64,000 bases of DNA from AP-15 sp963795485 (GTDB lineage: Bacteria > Pseudomonadota > Alphaproteobacteria > ATCC43930 > CGMCC-115725): contig CAWCIL010000034.1 in NCBI GenBank assembly GCA_963795485.1, forward strand, positions 146,387 to 210,386, written 5' to 3'. The position numbers and the translations under genes were made by a program. Positions 63,467 through 64,000 of the stretch are shown in pieces. The notes under the pieces were generated by a model. The model made no database searches. It was not told where the DNA came from and saw nothing but the letters and a program-made list of their open reading frames with translations. Within the stretch, counting starts at the first letter, position 1. The number at the start of each line of letters is the position of its first letter.

Positions 63467-64000
63467 ATGGCGGACGACCTGACACCGCAGGCCTTGTTCG
63501 AAGCGGCGAGCGGCTACATGCACTGGCTCGGGATCGCCACCTTCCTCAGATGTCCGCACCGGCCCGATATGAGCGACACCGATATCGGGGCTGATCGGCT
63601 TCCCGTATAGCGGCGGCAATATAATCGAGCGCATGCAATATCTGGGGCCGCGCGCGGCGCGCAACCGGTCCGCCGGATATCGGCGGTTCAATCGTCATTT
63701 CGGCATCGACCCGTTTTCGGTCTGCCGCATCAGCGATCTTGGCGACGTGCCGCTGCCGAAGATGCTGAACCCCGATCTGTCGGCCAGCGATGCCGAGGAT
63801 TTCTATCGCCGAGTGCACGAGCGGAACATCGCGCCGGTCACGGTCGGCGGCGACCACAGCATTACAACGCCGATATTGCGGGCGATCGCCGGCGCAAAAT
63901 CGCGTCATGGCGGGCCGATCGGCATGATCCATTTCGACGCGCATGCGGATACGCACCCCGCCGCCGCCGGGACCAGGCATCATGCCGGTGCAGCCTTTCT
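63467..64000 (+). CDS. Ureohydrolase (agmatinase/arginase family), partial and frameshifted
   Basis: The gene begins at ATG 63467 (MADDLTPQALFEAAS..GIATFLRCP) and runs off the window. The first frame stops soon after SDTDIG; with one G removed from the GGGG at 63587-63590 it continues DIGLIGFPYSGGN, VTVGGDHSITTPILRAIAG and MIHFDAHADTHP, ending in HHAGAAF at the window edge. GGDHS and DAHADTH carry the Mn ligands of the arginase fold. Agmatinase, guanidinobutyrase and related activities cannot be separated without the C-terminus. Confidence 0.82.

Overview
This 64 kb window is high-GC DNA with dense genes on both strands. It reads as chromosome of an alphaproteobacterium, probably Rhodospirillales-like, though the sequence alone does not fix the genus. 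The evidence is the conserved minus-strand order zapA / 6S RNA / ymdB / yebC / ruvC-ruvA-ruvB / tolQ-tolR-tolA-tolB-pal-cpoB / tilS / ftsH / glmM / thiD, a Rhodobacter-type PmtA methyltransferase, a double cold-shock-domain protein, and alphaproteobacterial start-site features with TTG and GTG starts behind strong Shine-Dalgarno sites. I see no insertion sequence, prophage, CRISPR array or origin.

Layout. 1-1.9 kb: the end of an ABC transporter operon (permease) and a COG4705-type membrane protein. 1.9-7.0 kb, minus strand: tRNA-Pro(GGG), a polysaccharide deacetylase, era, two tandem near-identical luciferase-like monooxygenases and an alpha/beta hydrolase. 7.1-16 kb: an RraA-family protein, a VOC protein, folB with a Sul-type dihydropteroate synthase, two hydrolytic enzymes, a MetX-like hydrolase, an SDR, and a decayed VapBC module. 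16-25 kb: a 6-oxocamphor-hydrolase-like crotonase, a secreted thaumatin-like protein, a phosphonate monoester hydrolase/sulfatase, a candidate small RNA, an MFS exporter, dodecin, ArsC and a uronate-dehydrogenase-like enzyme. 25-36 kb: a DUF4160/DUF2442 pair, a fused CoA-transferase, MoxR ATPase, SET-domain protein, TatA, serine hydrolase, Gph, MsrP, an EF-G paralogue, an aspartate aminotransferase and a BrnT toxin with an HTH antitoxin. 36-43.6 kb: a luciferase-like oxidoreductase, an SDR/FAH pair, a cold-shock protein, PmtA and a GMC oxidoreductase. 44-60 kb: the conserved cell-envelope, recombination and division block. 60-64 kb: an NHL-repeat protein, a large secreted protein of unknown function, and the start of a ureohydrolase that runs off the window.

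Three points stand out. First, the only dihydropteroate synthase here, next to folB, has the sequence hallmarks of the mobile sulfonamide-resistance Sul enzymes, while folP is missing from its usual alphaproteobacterial place between ftsH and glmM. Second, 21,889-21,986 holds three clean hairpins, two with C-rich loops, behind a promoter-like sequence and ending in an intrinsic terminator; it looks like an undescribed small RNA. Third, six genes (including ftsH) are each broken by what looks like one extra base, and a seventh site fuses a coiled-coil frame to zapA. This clustering points to systematic sequencing insertions rather than real pseudogenes, so the affected genes are annotated as single frameshifted genes.
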